Source: Arachis hypogaea
Taxonomy: Eukaryota; Streptophyta; Magnoliopsida; Fabales; Fabaceae
Assembly (NCBI RefSeq): GCF_003086295.3
Contig: NC_092055.1
Coordinates: 124,473,484 to 124,537,483 of the forward strand
DNA: 64,000 nt
Direction of reading: 5' to 3'
Positions 1-11,814 of the stretch are shown piece by piece. The notes beneath the pieces were generated by a model. The model was given only the letters and a program-made list of their open reading frames with translations. It searched no databases and had not been told where the DNA came from. Position numbers and translations under genes: made by a program. Every line of letters starts with the position of its first letter. Positions within the stretch are counted from its first letter, which is position 1.

Positions 1-2990
1 CTGATAAAAAATTCCAAGTCGACACAGCCTTTCCTTTGTATTCACCCTGCCTATCAAGATAAACCAGGCAAGCAGCTCTACTCTTGGAGGGACCAATCCT
101 TTATAAATAGTTTTAGTGAAACTATAGCTTGTTACGTCATCCGGAAGCGTTTCTTCCTGTAACACCTGCACAAAAGAGTTAGTAGAAAAAACATCTTGCC
201 TGTTAAAATTCTAGATAACTATATCCTCTTTGTCAAAGGCTAGTTTGACCGGCCTCAAAGTCTCATGTAATTGATTCACAAGTTCCAACTCCCATTGGAA
301 TAGCTCTCACCTCCATTGGAAGTTCTATATCCACTCTAACCCATCCCAGAACCCACAAACCCCTATGACAGAGCCTTTTTGAATTGAAACTGAGAAGATC
401 CTTGAAAACCTATCCTTAAGAGAACCACAACTTAGCCAGTTATCTTCCCAAAAACGAGTTCTTCTGCCATCACCAACCTCTATGGACAAGCCAATTATCA
501 TCTTCTCTCTTATATGTTGCTCCTTGATCTGTATTTGGCAAATATCCTTCCATGGACCCCCTCTAGTAGGTAGAGCCAGATAATAAACCGGCAGGCTATT
601 TAATATTGCTTTGATGAGCACCAACTTCCCCGCTTTGTTGAGAATCTTCGATTTTCACAAGCTGAGCTTCTCTTCCACTTTGTCTATAATTGGCTTCCAC
701 GTCTTGACCAGTCTCGGATTAGCTCCTAAAGGAATTCCAAGGTATCTGACTGGAAGAGTAGCTTCCTTACACCCCAATAAGCTACACATACTTCGAATCC
801 ACTGTTGCTCACAATTGATTGGGATCAGGTTGGATTTGTCAAAATTGATACTTAACCCCGATATCAACTCGAAGCATCGTAAGAGTCTCTTGTAATTCTT
901 AATAGACTCCTCCTCCAGCGGACAGAACAACACAGTGTCATCGGCAAACTGAAGATGCGACAATTCTATATTATCTCTCCCAATAAATAAAGGGGCTATT
1001 CAGGCGTTTCTAACTGCCTCTCCAATCATTCTATGTAGGACATTAACAACGAGTACAAACAAGAATAGGGATAGGGGGTCACCTTGTCTCAGGCATCTTT
1101 CCATATTGAATGGCTTTGTTGGTGAACCGTTTATCAACACCGACATAGAAGTAGTGTCTATACACTCCATAACCCACACCCTCCACTTTCGCCCAAATCC
1201 CATCTTCTGTAAAACAATATCCATAAAGCTCCACTTGACCCTGCCGTAAGCCTTTTGAAAGTCCAGTTTAATTATTACCACTTTCTTTTTTCTCATTTTA
1301 AGCCAGTGTACAATTTCACATGCAATAAGAGCCCCATCTTGTATTTTTTGACCCTTAACAAATGCACTCTGGGTCTCTCCAACCAGGCCTGACATGACTG
1401 ATCTCATCCTCCTAACCAATACCTTAGAAATCACCTTATACACACAGCCCATCATACTAGTTGGTCGAAGGTCCTTAATCTCCTTAGCTCCAATGAACTT
1501 TGGCGCTAATGCAACCCATGTGATATGTGATATTAGAATTTGTTGGTAACCTAGAAGTCTAAAAGAACCCCTGCACAGCTGCCGTGAACTCAGCCCCAAC
1601 CTCATCCCATCACTTCTTGATGAAATTCATGTTGTACCTATCGCTTACAGGCGCCCTCAATGATTCACAATCCCACACTGCACCTCTGATCTCCTCAACC
1701 GACGGTAGCACTTCTAAAGCCACAACGTCCTCCTTAGCTATCCTATCTACCAGTCCATCCCGAAAACCCACCAAAGGAAACTCCTCTTGATGATATAACT
1801 TCTTGTAAAACTCTCTGATAGCTACTTTTATTCTTGCTTGATTTCTTACTAACCTTCCATCAATTACTAATGCATCAATCATGTTATTCCTCCTTCTTGT
1901 TGAAGCTATGTTGTGGAAGTACCTGGTGTTTTTGTCCATGTCCTTCGCGAGACGGGATCGTAGCATCTGTTTTCAATGCAATTCTTTCCTCACATACCAC
2001 TTTTGACAACAAGTCACTAACGCCTTCCTCCTTGTCTCCATCGTTCCATCATATACCCCATTGGTAACCATGTCATCGATCTTCTTGATCTCTTCCTCCA
2101 ACATCATAATATTCTTATCCATGTCGCCAAAGTTGTCTCTGTGCCATCTCCCCAGTGGAATCGTTAAGGCCTTCAATTTATCTGTGAACTGTATCTCCCC
2201 TAACCCCCTCCATTACTCTTTCACCATTGTTAGAAAATCTGTGTGTGTAAACCATGAGTCAAGGCTCTGAAACGGTCTTGGTCCACATCTCAACCTTGTA
2301 TCTTCCATTATCATCGGGCAATGATCTGACAGACCCCTTGGTCATCATCTCAAGCGAATCTCTGGAAACTGCTCAACCCATTCCAGACTAAGCAGAACTC
2401 TATCAATCCGACTACATGAAAGACCTCTGAACCAAGTAAACTTCCGGTCATTAAGAGGTAAGTCCACCAGATGCATATCCTGTATCCAATTCTTGAATTC
2501 TTCAGTAGATACTGTTAAACTAGCAGCACCTTTTCTTTCCTCTACCTGAACAATCTCATTAAAGTCTCCCATGAAACAACAAGGAAGCTGGCATAAGCCA
2601 GCTGTATAGCTCAATTCTTCCCACACAACAAATTTCTCATCTCTAGTATGAGCACCATAAACTAGTAAAAAAGCACAGTTAAAGCTATTCTTTAATATAG
2701 CCCCTTCCACACACAACTACCTCTCTCCTTTATAACAATTACTCATTTTAAAAATCATTTCATCCCATATTAACAATAATCCACCAGATGCATCCTCAGC
2801 TTCAACAAATTCCCACCCAGCACTCTCACACCCCTAAATTCTAGCTACATGAAACTTCGTCACTATATGCCTTTTAGTCTCAATCAAACCTAACATATTC
2901 AATATAAATCTTTGCTTTAGGTCCTTAATCATTCTTAATTTTCCATCCCCACTCAATCTCCTAACATTCCACGAACTAAAGATCATTTTA
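1..2990 (-). pseudogene. LINE ORF2 remnant: endonuclease, reverse transcriptase, zf-RVT
   Basis: ORF2 normally nicks target DNA and reverse-transcribes the element RNA. The endonuclease begins near 2990 with MIFSSWNVRRLSGDGK, followed by GLIETK, GDFNEI, SRIDRVLLS and GLSDH (about 2320), the conserved steps of an EEP-type nuclease. Reverse transcriptase occupies about 1966-655. KLDFQKAYGRV carries G where the family usually has D. LRQGDPLS and FADD are still visible, so part of the catalytic core is preserved. The zf-RVT block (PPRVELLAWFILIGRVNTK) starts at 324 and below. Stop codons and frame changes separate the segments (2345-2716, 1610-1966, 1000-1605, 655-963, 325-624). The copy cannot encode a full polymerase. 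Confidence 0.9.
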
Positions 2991-5373
2991 AAAGATTGTT
3001 ACACACCTTATTTTTATTCTTAGGTCTGCAACGTCTTGCTTTCGCTTTTTGTTTTGCCTGCCTTTTTCCTGAGCAATTTCTTCATTTTGAGCTTGAAAAA
3101 TAGCCATGATATCTTCTTCTTCGTTGTACAACACTGCACCAGATTCCACTGCGAGTTCCCACGCTCTCCTGTTTTCCAGCATTTGCTCCTCCAAGGTTGA
3201 ACTCTGGTCGTCACCAATTTCCTCATCATTTTCATATCCGTGTTTTCCCCTTTGAGTATCTCTGATTTCCTCCCCATCCTGCACCAATATCCTCCTACAT
3301 ACAGTCGATCTGCCATGTCCATATCCAGCATCATCAACCTCGAAATCCTTATTTGGCCAGCTTCTATCTTCGGCTTCACTTACAGCGTTCATCTCCTCTT
3401 CTAAACCATTTTCCCTGTCGATATCCCCAAAATTTCCGTCCTTACTATGCTCCCCAACACCACCATTTTTACCTACGACAGCATCCGCCGGAACCCCATT
3501 GTTTTTAGCCACCTCACTCCCTAAAGGCCTTCCTTCCTCCAGCACCGTCGCATCTGCCATTCATTGATGTCTCTATCACAGACCCACCTTTCTCCACCAC
3601 CCCACGGACCTCGATGCCATGACACCCACGGATCAGCCCTCGCCCTTCTCCCATTTGCCGTGCTCGTGCCGCAAGGGAAGCTGCCTCGCCTCCATCTCTA
3701 AGCGCATTGCGCATTGTTTTTGCGCTATGACCGGGTCGGCTTTCCCTTAGGGGATCGCACTCCACCCGACCCGGATGACCACCCCCAGCTGCCCTGATCC
3801 AGCGCCCTCCAACTTTGCTCCAACTGAATGACTTGGGCTTGGCAGCAACGTGAAGCCCATATGAGGAGTACTAACAGTTTCGGGCCCTGTTCTCCTAATG
3901 TTAGTGTTTATTATTCTCCCCTTTTTGGCCTCCCCTTACAGCCCACAATTCAAATTGCCCAAAGTCCATGATATAGTTTTATCTGAATCTTCTTCATTAC
4001 TCATAATGGCTTCTCCCACCAAATCAGCACTCCCTTCATTATCATCATTATTTGATTTGTATGTTACAAAATTAAGATGATTCTGTTTTAAATTTTCATT
4101 AATCCACTCGTTCAAAATACTTTCTGGAATTACCATCCTGTCCTTTGCTTCTTCACCATCCCGCGTCACCACCGTTAGCGGTTCTGTCGCCTGGTCTACG
4201 CATTCCGGAAGAGTTGTTCGCTCCGCCGATCTGACAGTCGCACCTGTAGAGTTACACGCAGCACTTGTCCTTCGTTGGTCGCAGCTTGTATCACCATCAT
4301 CATTATTATCCAACTTACAATCTATTCCATATGTTTCGCGCCCCCACCTCTTTCACCAATACATCGAATCCGCTGATGCCTATTGTGATATGAATCCATT
4401 CGTTTATTACTTCCATAATACAGGTATCAATTTGCACTCGTCCAACACTAAAGTGATTGCATGATTCCGTCATCGCATCGCACCCAACTACTTCACCCCA
4501 TTGACTTCGTATGGTTTTGAACGTTTCCACGGACTAGGCATGCAGTGGCACTCCAAAGCATTTTAACCACACTCTTCTAGTTTTACTTCCTTCCGATTCT
4601 TCCCATCTCCACACACTACGAAAAAATTGTAGAAGGCTATTCATTTTAAAAGTGTATGTCTCTTCAGCGCTTAACACACTATCAAAGGTCAGTAAAGCTT
4701 TGTATGCGCCCAATTCTCGTACTTGAGTAACTTTTTCGCAATCTGATCTTTTAGCGAGTTAAAATTCATAGCACTTGTTGTCCCTCCCACGAGGCTTCTT
4801 TGTAACCAGTCCAAATTTTTCTTTGCCACAGCTACTTCCACCTTTTTTGTCCATCTGTTTCCATGTGGATCTAGGTATTTTTCTCTTTTCTTTGTTCTAT
4901 TGTATTCATCCGCGTCTCTACCTGAACCTCCTTGCGTTGTGGTCGGCCAGTAGTGTTTTGAACATCTGCTTTTCTCTGAGTTAGCTTCATCTCATTTGTA
5001 CCCGACATTCTCCTGTACTTTGCTTCCCCCCACAAAAACCACTTTCCCTCTCAACCTTAATCGATTCATTTCCCTTATAGCCTTCAATGTTCCTCCTTTC
5101 GTCGTGTAACGTATGAACGCAAATATATATATATATATATATATTGATCACTTTTTTGTTTTCGTGATAAATATATATCATTTATACGTCCCGTCCAGTT
5201 GAACAGTTGAAACAGTTCTCTCTTCGATATGTCTTCAGGAAGGTTATCCACGAAGATTGAGAAAGACTCTCTCTCAAGCCTTCGGTATTCTTCTCGATTC
5301 CAAATCCTTGGATCTCTGTCTTGTGTTCTATGTTTACTCCTCTCTGTGTTTCCCACCCACGCTCTCTCATCCA

Positions 5374-5374
<1 letters not shown>
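2988..5374 (-). pseudogene. LINE ORF1 remnant (RRM plus gag-like region)
   Basis: ORF1 of plant LINEs encodes an RNA-binding nucleocapsid-like protein. The N-terminal part (about 5374-5150) reads FVDNLPEDISKRELFQLF and continues to DIYLSRK, the pattern of an RNA-recognition motif. It then runs into a TA dinucleotide tract that replaces the rest of the domain. At 4530-4315 comes the gag-like block with WGEVV and a GRVQIDT segment. Acidic, low-complexity C-terminal pieces follow at 4313-3936 and 3765-2988. The pieces lie in different frames, so several frameshifts separate them. No intact protein can be made. Assignment rests on motif pattern and on position directly upstream of the endonuclease. 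Confidence 0.75.
5123..5144. repeat. (AT)n microsatellite inside the LINE RRM
   Basis: About eleven AT units, placed exactly where the RNA-recognition motif of LINE ORF1 would continue. The tract adds a run of alternating Tyr/Ile codons and destroys the domain. Confidence 0.9.

Positions 5375-5444
<70 letters not shown>
5375..5444. repeat. (CT)n microsatellite at LINE 5' end
   Basis: An almost perfect CT tract of about 70 bases, read as GA on the LINE strand. It lies just upstream of the RRM and probably belongs to the LINE 5' untranslated region. Confidence 0.95.
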
Positions 5445-5449
<5 letters not shown>

Positions 5450-6107
5450 TCTTTTTCCTTAATAGTTATGCGACATTGATATAGAATGTAAATACTTAAC
5501 CAATCCAAATTGATAAATTGATTATTTTTATGAATGTCATGACTTATGACTCAGTTGACCCAGTCCGATTGAGAGAGGAAATGAAGGTTAGCCGGATAGG
5601 TTTACGCTCCACTCCTGTTCCACATTTTTTTGCATTGTTATCAAATTCGGCTCGATTCGACTGGTTTGACTAAAAATCCGGTCACCTAACCAAACCGAGT
5701 TACTCGTTAAATCGGCTGTGTATTATAGACCCAGTAAAATTCGATTTGACCTGACAGATTTTTATTAAATCTGGTAACCCGGCCGGTTAATTTAATCCAG
5801 TCCAGGTCGTATTTATTTATTTATTTATTTTTCAATACTGAAACGGGGTCGTTTCAGCCTTTCAGGTGCCCACTTTTTCCCCCTTTCCCTCTCTGAAGCC
5901 CTAATTGCTGAAGATCACCCCAGCCCCCAACGCTATCTCCTCTCTCGACTCCTTTTATCAGTTTTTCGTCACTCCCTCCCACGAGCTCAAGCTCTCGTCA
6001 GCTCGTCTCATCTCCGGTCTCTCACCTCTCGTCTCCGGTCTGTCAAACTCTCGTCAGCTCAAGCCCTCCCTTCCCTGCGCTCGCTTCGACGGCGGCAGAA
6101 GCAGACA

Positions 6108-6112
6108 GAACC
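6108..6112. repeat. Target-site duplication (left), GAACC
   Basis: Five bases GAACC directly left of the LTR TG end. The same five bases follow the CA end of the right LTR. Confidence 0.85.
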
Positions 6113-6467
6113 TGTTCAGTAGATCGGTTGCTGAACGGTTCGGGTTATGATCTAGGAGGATGGTAGGGGCTCGTCAAGTCACATACTACAAGTTAGCGGT
6201 ATGCGAGGTCCCGAGTACTTCGCGTGAGAGGGGGGGTACCACCTGCAAAGACACTCCGACGCTCTTGTCAGTAAGGTGTGCAGGCGGATAGGGTGATAAA
6301 GTATGTGACGTACCTTTGGAGGAGAGCAAGCCTCCCCTTTATATATCTGTCAGAGGTGGGCCCGATGAGGACAGGCCCATGTTTCCAGGGAGGTTATCCC
6401 ATAGCTGTGCATGAGCTGTCCTGGACGCGTGTCCGGGTCGTTGCGGGGCATGTGTCCGGTTCGGGTG
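6113..6467 (-). repeat. 3' LTR (left copy), part alignable to the right LTR
   Basis: This stretch aligns to 14372-14725 with about nine substitutions and one short indel by eye (roughly 2.5%). A TATA box on the minus strand (TATATAAAG, plus coordinates 6337-6345) is shared by both copies. Beyond 6467 the two LTRs stop matching: the last 48 bp of the right LTR have no counterpart here. An alternative left boundary is near 6706, where CA precedes a pyrimidine-rich stretch that could be the polypurine tract of the minus strand. That would make this LTR about 594 bp and structurally different from its partner. Confidence 0.85.
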
Positions 6468-7129
6468 ATGTTTGTGGGAGACATCGAGGGCGCGTGATTT
6501 CCTCGTTTATGTGTTGTCGTCGGATCGGTTGTTCGTGGGAATGACGTGCCCCCTGCGCGCGTGTCTCTTGGTTGCCAAGGCGACCGTTTCGTCACTTCGT
6601 TCTTCGCGCTGAGCATTGAATGCTCATAATGGGTCACTAAAATCCTACGTGCAAAGACCATTTTACCCCTGGCCTTTTCGCGCTTCGTGCAGCGGTTTTT
6701 AAACAGTTTCTTATTTCTTTTGTTTCTACTTTTGCTATTCCCATTTTCTTTTCTCCCTGATATCCAAATTTCCTCCGCTTCAAGCGTTTTTGTGCCTCTT
6801 CAACCACTTGTTCGAGCGTCTTTGTGCTTCTCCAACCACTTTCAAGTTTCTTCGACTAATTCAGGTATTTCTAGAATCCTTCTCTTTTCTGTTTTGTTCT
6901 TGCATGCTTGTTGTATGTGTTTGCTTCGCCATTTTTGCTGCTATGTTGCTACATGGCTTTCTGATGATAGGTAGAGTATTAGGGCAGGGGTACCATTCCA
7001 GGGTAGATTTTTAGGTGGGTTGCTTGGTTCATGCTTGATTTTAACTGTTCAGTAGGACGAATTATAGCTTCTGGGTATTTTCCGGGCTCCCGATCTCGTA
7101 GACTAACGGAATGATACCCCGCTGTAGGT

Positions 7130-8972
7130 ATGCCTCGTGTCATCTCCCGGGCTTCCCCTTCCGCGGCGAGCTATGATCCGTACGCTTGGGTAACCTCAGA
7201 TGTAAAGGATTCGCCAAACCAGATGGATCTGGCGGAGTTGACGGAGTTCCGGCAGGCCGGGTACTTGTGCGGGGGAACAGACGAAGAGGCCAATTATGAG
7301 ACCTTCGTGCCTGCCCCCCATGAGCAGCTGTACGAGGTCAATCTTCATTCTCCCCAAATTGCCGACTGGATTTGGTTTTATAAATCCATGTTCACCCAGG
7401 TTGGGGTTCGCATTCCATTTTTCGAATTCCAGATGTCGCTCTTGAATCGGATATCCGTGTCTCCGTCACAGCTCCATCCGAACAGTTGGGCTTCCATCCG
7501 CTGTTTTGAGATGGTTTGCGAGTATCTCGAGCTGCCGGTGTCGGTGGATGTCTTCCTTTTCTTCTTCAACCTTACCAACCCTTCCAAACAAGGGAAGGCG
7601 AGGAAAGGGTTCCTTTCTTTCCGGTCAGCCCAGGGTAGGAGAATATTTGGTCTGTTCGAAGACTCCTACCATGGGTTTAAAGATAAGTTTTTCAAAGTCC
7701 GTCCCGTTAGAGGTCGCCATCCCTTTTGATTATCCTTGAAGGGGGAGCGCCTCATCCCCACTTACTGGAGCTTTGGGGCGGGGTCAAATTCTTTTATTAA
7801 GGTGACATATAAGAGGATGTCCTCGGTAGATAAGCAAATAGCCGATGTGCTATTTGCTATTTTTGAAAAGAACCCTGTAAATCCTCATCTCCTTATGGGT
7901 GAACGGGAGGCAGCCAGGAGCTATATCCGTGAGTCGTCTTGTTTTCTATTTTTGTGTTGTTTATTATTGTTTGCTTTACACGATCTAACGGCTGATGTGT
8001 TTGTTTGTTGCAGTGGAAATGTCTGCTACGGTGACGGGTCTCGAGAACCTGATGAAGACCTTCTTTTCAGAAAGTGACGACGAGAAAGCTGAGGAGAAAG
8101 ATGCCGGGAAGTCGGTTGGACCTTCTGGGGAGAAGGAGGACCAGACTGAGCCCCCTCCCCAGGATACCGATATGTCCGGTGTGAACCCAGAGGGGGCGCA
8201 AGTTTCTCCCCCTCCCGAGGTCATCGTTGGCGGGCATTCGCCCTCTGCTCCTCAGGTAGATAACGATGTGGAACTCATTCACACCCCTAAGAGGCGGAGG
8301 GCGTCTTCGAGCCCGGAGGGGGCTCTTACCATCATGGAGAGGAATTTCGATGCCACAACTTTTATTGACTCGCAGCTGATCCCTGGGATAGAGGAGCATT
8401 TCCACGGGACCGACCTAGCCGGGCAGGCGAGATGGATGTACCGGACTTTGCTCCGGGGGGCCGTGATAGCTCGAAAGGCTGAGTTCGAGTTGTCGAGAAT
8501 ACAGGCCCTCTGGAGGAAGCTCGAGTCTTCTGTCAAAGCAAACAATGACTTCAAGGCGCAGGTTGAGCTGCTTCAGAGTCAGTTGTCTGAGATGGGGGAG
8601 AAGCTCAGGGCATCCGAGGAAAAGACGACATCTGCCGAGGAGAAGTTAAAGGCTTCTGACGAGACGGTGGCCCGTTTAGCTGAGCGAGAGATGACCTTGG
8701 AGAGCCAGCTGAACACCGCCCAGGGGCGTGTGGTAGCCTTGGAAAAGGAGCGGGACCAAGCTGTGTCGTCGGCTAAAGCCGATAGGGTCGAGGTCGAGGG
8801 GCTTAGGAAGAAGCTGAAAGCGACCAAAGAGCAAGGGAAGAATGCGATTTCTATGACTGAGGACGCTCTGAAGGCTCAGGTGAAGATCGTGGCACCAGAC
8901 TTTGACACCTCGGCTATTGGGGTCTTCAAAATGATCCAAGACGGCAAGATTGTCGACATGCCCAGGAAGTGA
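7130..8972 (+). pseudogene. Antisense extra ORF of the Tat element (putative gypsy-type transposon domain), spliced
   Basis: The gene runs opposite to gag-pol. Exon 1 (7130-7928) encodes a block typical of the Pfam 'putative gypsy type transposon' family, including SQLHPNSWASIRCFEMVCEY and SVDVFLFFFNL. A GT-AG intron of 85 bp (7929-8013) joins exactly in phase (codon C|TG) to exon 2 (8014-8972). Exon 2 encodes an acidic Ser/Pro-rich linker and a long coiled coil (about 8470-8870, heptads rich in E, K, L and A). The only damage seen is TGA at 7727-7729, where the context suggests Trp. Total length would be about 585 residues. Its function is unknown. Such antisense ORFs recur in Tat-lineage elements. 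A further intron in the 5' leader (about 6865-7127) is possible. Confidence 0.8.
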
Positions 8973-9040
8973 CTTCTTATAACTTTAAACATTTTGATGT
9001 GGATTTGTTGAACGTTTGTTACGTGTTTTGTAATTTGATA

Positions 9041-9157
9041 CTCCGTAACATTTATGTTAGGTTAGCCGTTTGGCCGATTGGCCGTTACTATCTTTCGCCT
9101 CCGTAACATTTATGTTAGGTTAGCCGTTTGGCCGAGTGGCCGTTACTATCTTTCGCC
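9041..9157. repeat. 58-bp direct tandem duplication
   Basis: The sequence starting CTCCGTAACATTTATG at 9041 is repeated from 9099 with very few differences. It lies between the 3' ends of the antisense ORF and of integrase, where the two convergent transcripts would terminate. Confidence 0.9.
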
Positions 9158-9538
9158 TTGCTCGTCGTATTATTTTTGTTACCGCCTTTTTTGTGGTGGG
9201 CTTATTGCTTGTACCCGTTTGTCGTTTTTACGTTGGTAACGATTCGGACCGGTTTGGTCGTGTTGTCGCCGTGTTAATTATGGCAATGGTCCGCCTGGCT
9301 CTCGGGGTGATCAGTCCCGGGCTGCCGTTTTAGGACGCAATTGTGTGAAGCACGTATTGGGAAGTAACAGATAAGTAGGAGAATATTTTGACAAGTGAGA
9401 ATTAATTGTCAGCTAGGCAAGCTTGTTAATATGGTGAGTATTCAATAAGAGTAAATAGCTAGAAAGTGATTAAAAATTAACATGTGAACAGAACAAGCAT
9501 GCATAAGTCCGTTAGGCCTACTGATCGGCTTACCCATG

Positions 9539-10489
9539 TCAGGAGTAGAACCTTCTCAGGTTACCTGCATTCCATGTTCTAGGAATTTCTTTGCCGTCAA
9601 GTCTCTCGAGCTTGTAGGCACCCTTGCCAAGCACTTCTCTAATTCTGTAGGGACCTTCCCAATTTGCCGCCAGCTTTCCTTCCTCGGGGGTCGGCAGACC
9701 GACGTCGTTGCGTCGCAGAACGAGGTCTCTTTCCCCAAAATCCCTCCTGAGGACTTTAGCGTTGTATCGTAGGGCTATTCTTTGCTTCAACGCTGTTTCT
9801 GACAAATGGGCCATCTCCCGTGTCTCCTCTACCAGGTCCTTTTCTACCGCTTCGTCCACACCTGTGAGCAGTAGCCGCGGGCTCGGTTCACCGATTTCGA
9901 CGGGTATCACGGCGTCGACCCCGTACGTTAGGCGGAAAGGGGTCTCCCCCGTAGCGCTTTGCTCGGTCGTTCGGTAGGACCATAGGACCGAAGCGAGCTC
10001 GTCGGCCCATGCACCTTTCTTGTTGTCTAGGCGTTTCTTGAGGCTGAGTAAGATGACCTTGTTTGCGGACTCCACTTGTCCGTTTGTCTGGGGGTGTTCC
10101 ACTGAGGAAAATTTTTGCTTTACCCCTAGGCCGGTGAGGAACTCCGTGAATTTCTTGTCAGTGAATTGTGTTCCATTATCCGAGATGACGACCTCTGGGA
10201 TGCCGAACCGTGTTATCACCTGTCTCCACATGAACTTCCTGCAATTAGAGGAAGATATGCTGGCCAACGGCTCAGCCTCTATCCATTTGGTGTAGTAATC
10301 GATGGCCACTATGAGGTATTTGACCTGTCCTGGGCCAACCGGGAAGGGTCCTAGAAGGTCGATTCCCCATTGAGCGAAAGGTCGTATAGTCGTTGGAAGG
10401 CTCAACTCGGAGGCCGGCGCCTTGTGGAAGTTGGCGTTTTGTTGACATTTTACGCACTTTCTAACGAATTCCCTGGAGTCCTTCATCAT
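9539..10489 (-). pseudogene. Pol, third part: integrase
   Basis: Integrase joins the cDNA to host DNA. The frame starts inside the zinc-binding region (CVKCQ) and contains the catalytic core with all three acidic residues: D in WGIDLLGPFP, D in VISDNGTQF, and E in TNGQVESANK. Downstream come the usual WSYRTTEQSATGETPF and the C-terminal GPYRIREVLGKGAYKL fold, ending ...RRFYS. The domain looks intact but is out of frame with the RNase H part because of the lesion at about 10530. It ends about 570 bp from the convergent antisense ORF. Confidence 0.92.
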
Positions 10490-11717
10490 TGATGGCCAGT
10501 AGTATCCAGCTCGGATGAGCTTTGCCCCCGATATGGTGGCCGCAACATCCTTCGTGGACTTCTCTAAGTACGTAGTCCGTCTGGTCGGGGTGCAAGCACT
10601 TCAATAGGGGCTGGCTGAGCCCCTTTCTGAACAGTTGCCTTTGTATGATTGTATATCTGGCCGCCTCCCTTCTCAATGTTTTGGCCGCCTTCTCATCGTC
10701 AAGCAATTTGCCGAATTCCAGAAAGTTTATGATGGGGTCCAACCACGAGGGGCTTGACTCCGTCAGATGGAGGGCGACCGTTGGCTCCTTCACCATGCCC
10801 TGGATGAGAGACCGGTTACCCGCTCCTGGCTTCGTGCTCGCTAGTTTGGACAGGAGGTCCGCCCGTGTGTTCCTTTCTCTTGGGACGTGTTGGACCGTGA
10901 CCTCTTGGAACTGACTTGTCATTTCTTTAACCTTTTCCAAGTATTTTTGCAGGAGGGGGTCCCAGGCTTGGTAGCTTCCGTTTACTTGCGAGGTGACGAC
11001 CTGTGAGTCACTGCATACTTCGACCTTCGTTGCCCCGACTTCCCGAGCTAGTATTAGTCCGCTTAGGAAAGCTTCATATTCCGCCTGATTGTTCGATACA
11101 GGGAACTCGAACTTGGTCGATTGCTCGTAGATGACTCCTGCCGGGCTTTCTAAGATGACCCCGGCTCCCCCGGACGTTTGGTTGGAGGCCCCGTCCACGT
11201 GGAGCCTCCACCGTGTGCCCATTTCCTCGGGGGGATCACCCGTGACCTCAACCAAAAAGTCTGCCATTGCCTGGGCCTTGATTACGTGCCGGGGCTCATA
11301 CTGCAAGTCATACTGGGAGAGCTCGATGGCCCAGGTCATCATCCTACCAGCCAAATCAGGTTTTTGGAGTACTTGGCGAATTGCCTGGTCCGTCCTCACG
11401 ACTATACGGTGACCCTGGAAGTATTGCCTTAACCTTCGGGAGGAAGTTAGGAGTGTCAACGCCAGTTTTTCCAGTTTGTTGTACCTCAGCTCGGCTCCTT
11501 GTAGAGCCCTACTCACAAAGTAGACCGGCTGCTGAGCTTTCCCTTCTTCTTTTACAAGCACCGCTGCAAGCGCTTCCTCTGTTACTGCCAGGTAGAGGTA
11601 GAGTGGTTCTCCGGCCCTGGGCTTCCCGAGCACCGGAGGGGCTGCTAGGATCTCCTTGAAGTGGTTGAATGCCTCCTCGCACGCCGGGGTCCATTCGAAT
11701 GCTATTCCCTTTTTCAT
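10461..11717 (-). pseudogene. Pol, second part: RNase H and second (archaeal-type) RNase H
   Basis: RNase H removes the RNA strand during reverse transcription. The first domain follows the RT thumb: EWTPACEEAFNHFKEIL, then LYLYLAVTEEALAAVL and RRLRQYFQGHRIVVRTD. A second RNase H follows: WRLHVDGASNQTSGGAGVIL, NNQAEYEAFLSGL, EVCSDSQVV and RNTRADLLSKLAS, which keep the acidic residues of an active archaeal-type domain. Two RNase H modules in tandem are a known mark of the Tat lineage. The frame ends in the integrase HHCC region (VHEGCCGHHIGGK). There a small deletion shifts the frame before KLIRAGYYWPSMMKD. An internal start is unlikely, because this is a piece of the Pol polyprotein. Confidence 0.9.
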
Positions 11718-11814
11718 CAGATTGAAGAAGGGTAGGGCTTTTGCTACCGATGCGCCGAGGAGTCAGTCTCCCCGCCAATCATTGGACATCTTTGATACAA
11801 CCCGGGCTCTTCAT

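Larger units (their letters stand above)
1..5460 (-). mobile_element. Non-LTR retrotransposon (plant LINE), decayed, 3' end beyond window
   Basis: On the minus strand, reading from about 5460 towards 1, the parts of a plant L1-type LINE follow one another: a GA-rich 5' end, an ORF1 with an RNA-recognition motif and gag-like segment, then an ORF2 with endonuclease, reverse transcriptase and the start of a zf-RVT domain. Every domain is interrupted by stops or frameshifts, so the copy is dead. The zf-RVT part is still in progress at base 1, so the 3' end and poly(A) lie outside the window and no target-site duplication can be checked. The 5' limit is set from the last GA-rich sequence and could be off by some tens of bases. 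Confidence 0.9.

Noticed and set aside
5905..6150. An 81-codon plus-strand frame before the left LTR
   Set aside because: It crosses the insertion junction of the gypsy element at 6113, so it is not a real gene. The pre-insertion sequence continues at 14774.
6278..6661. Open frames inside the left LTR (and their twins at 14536-14853)
   Set aside because: They repeat in both LTRs, overlap the TATA box region and resemble no protein.
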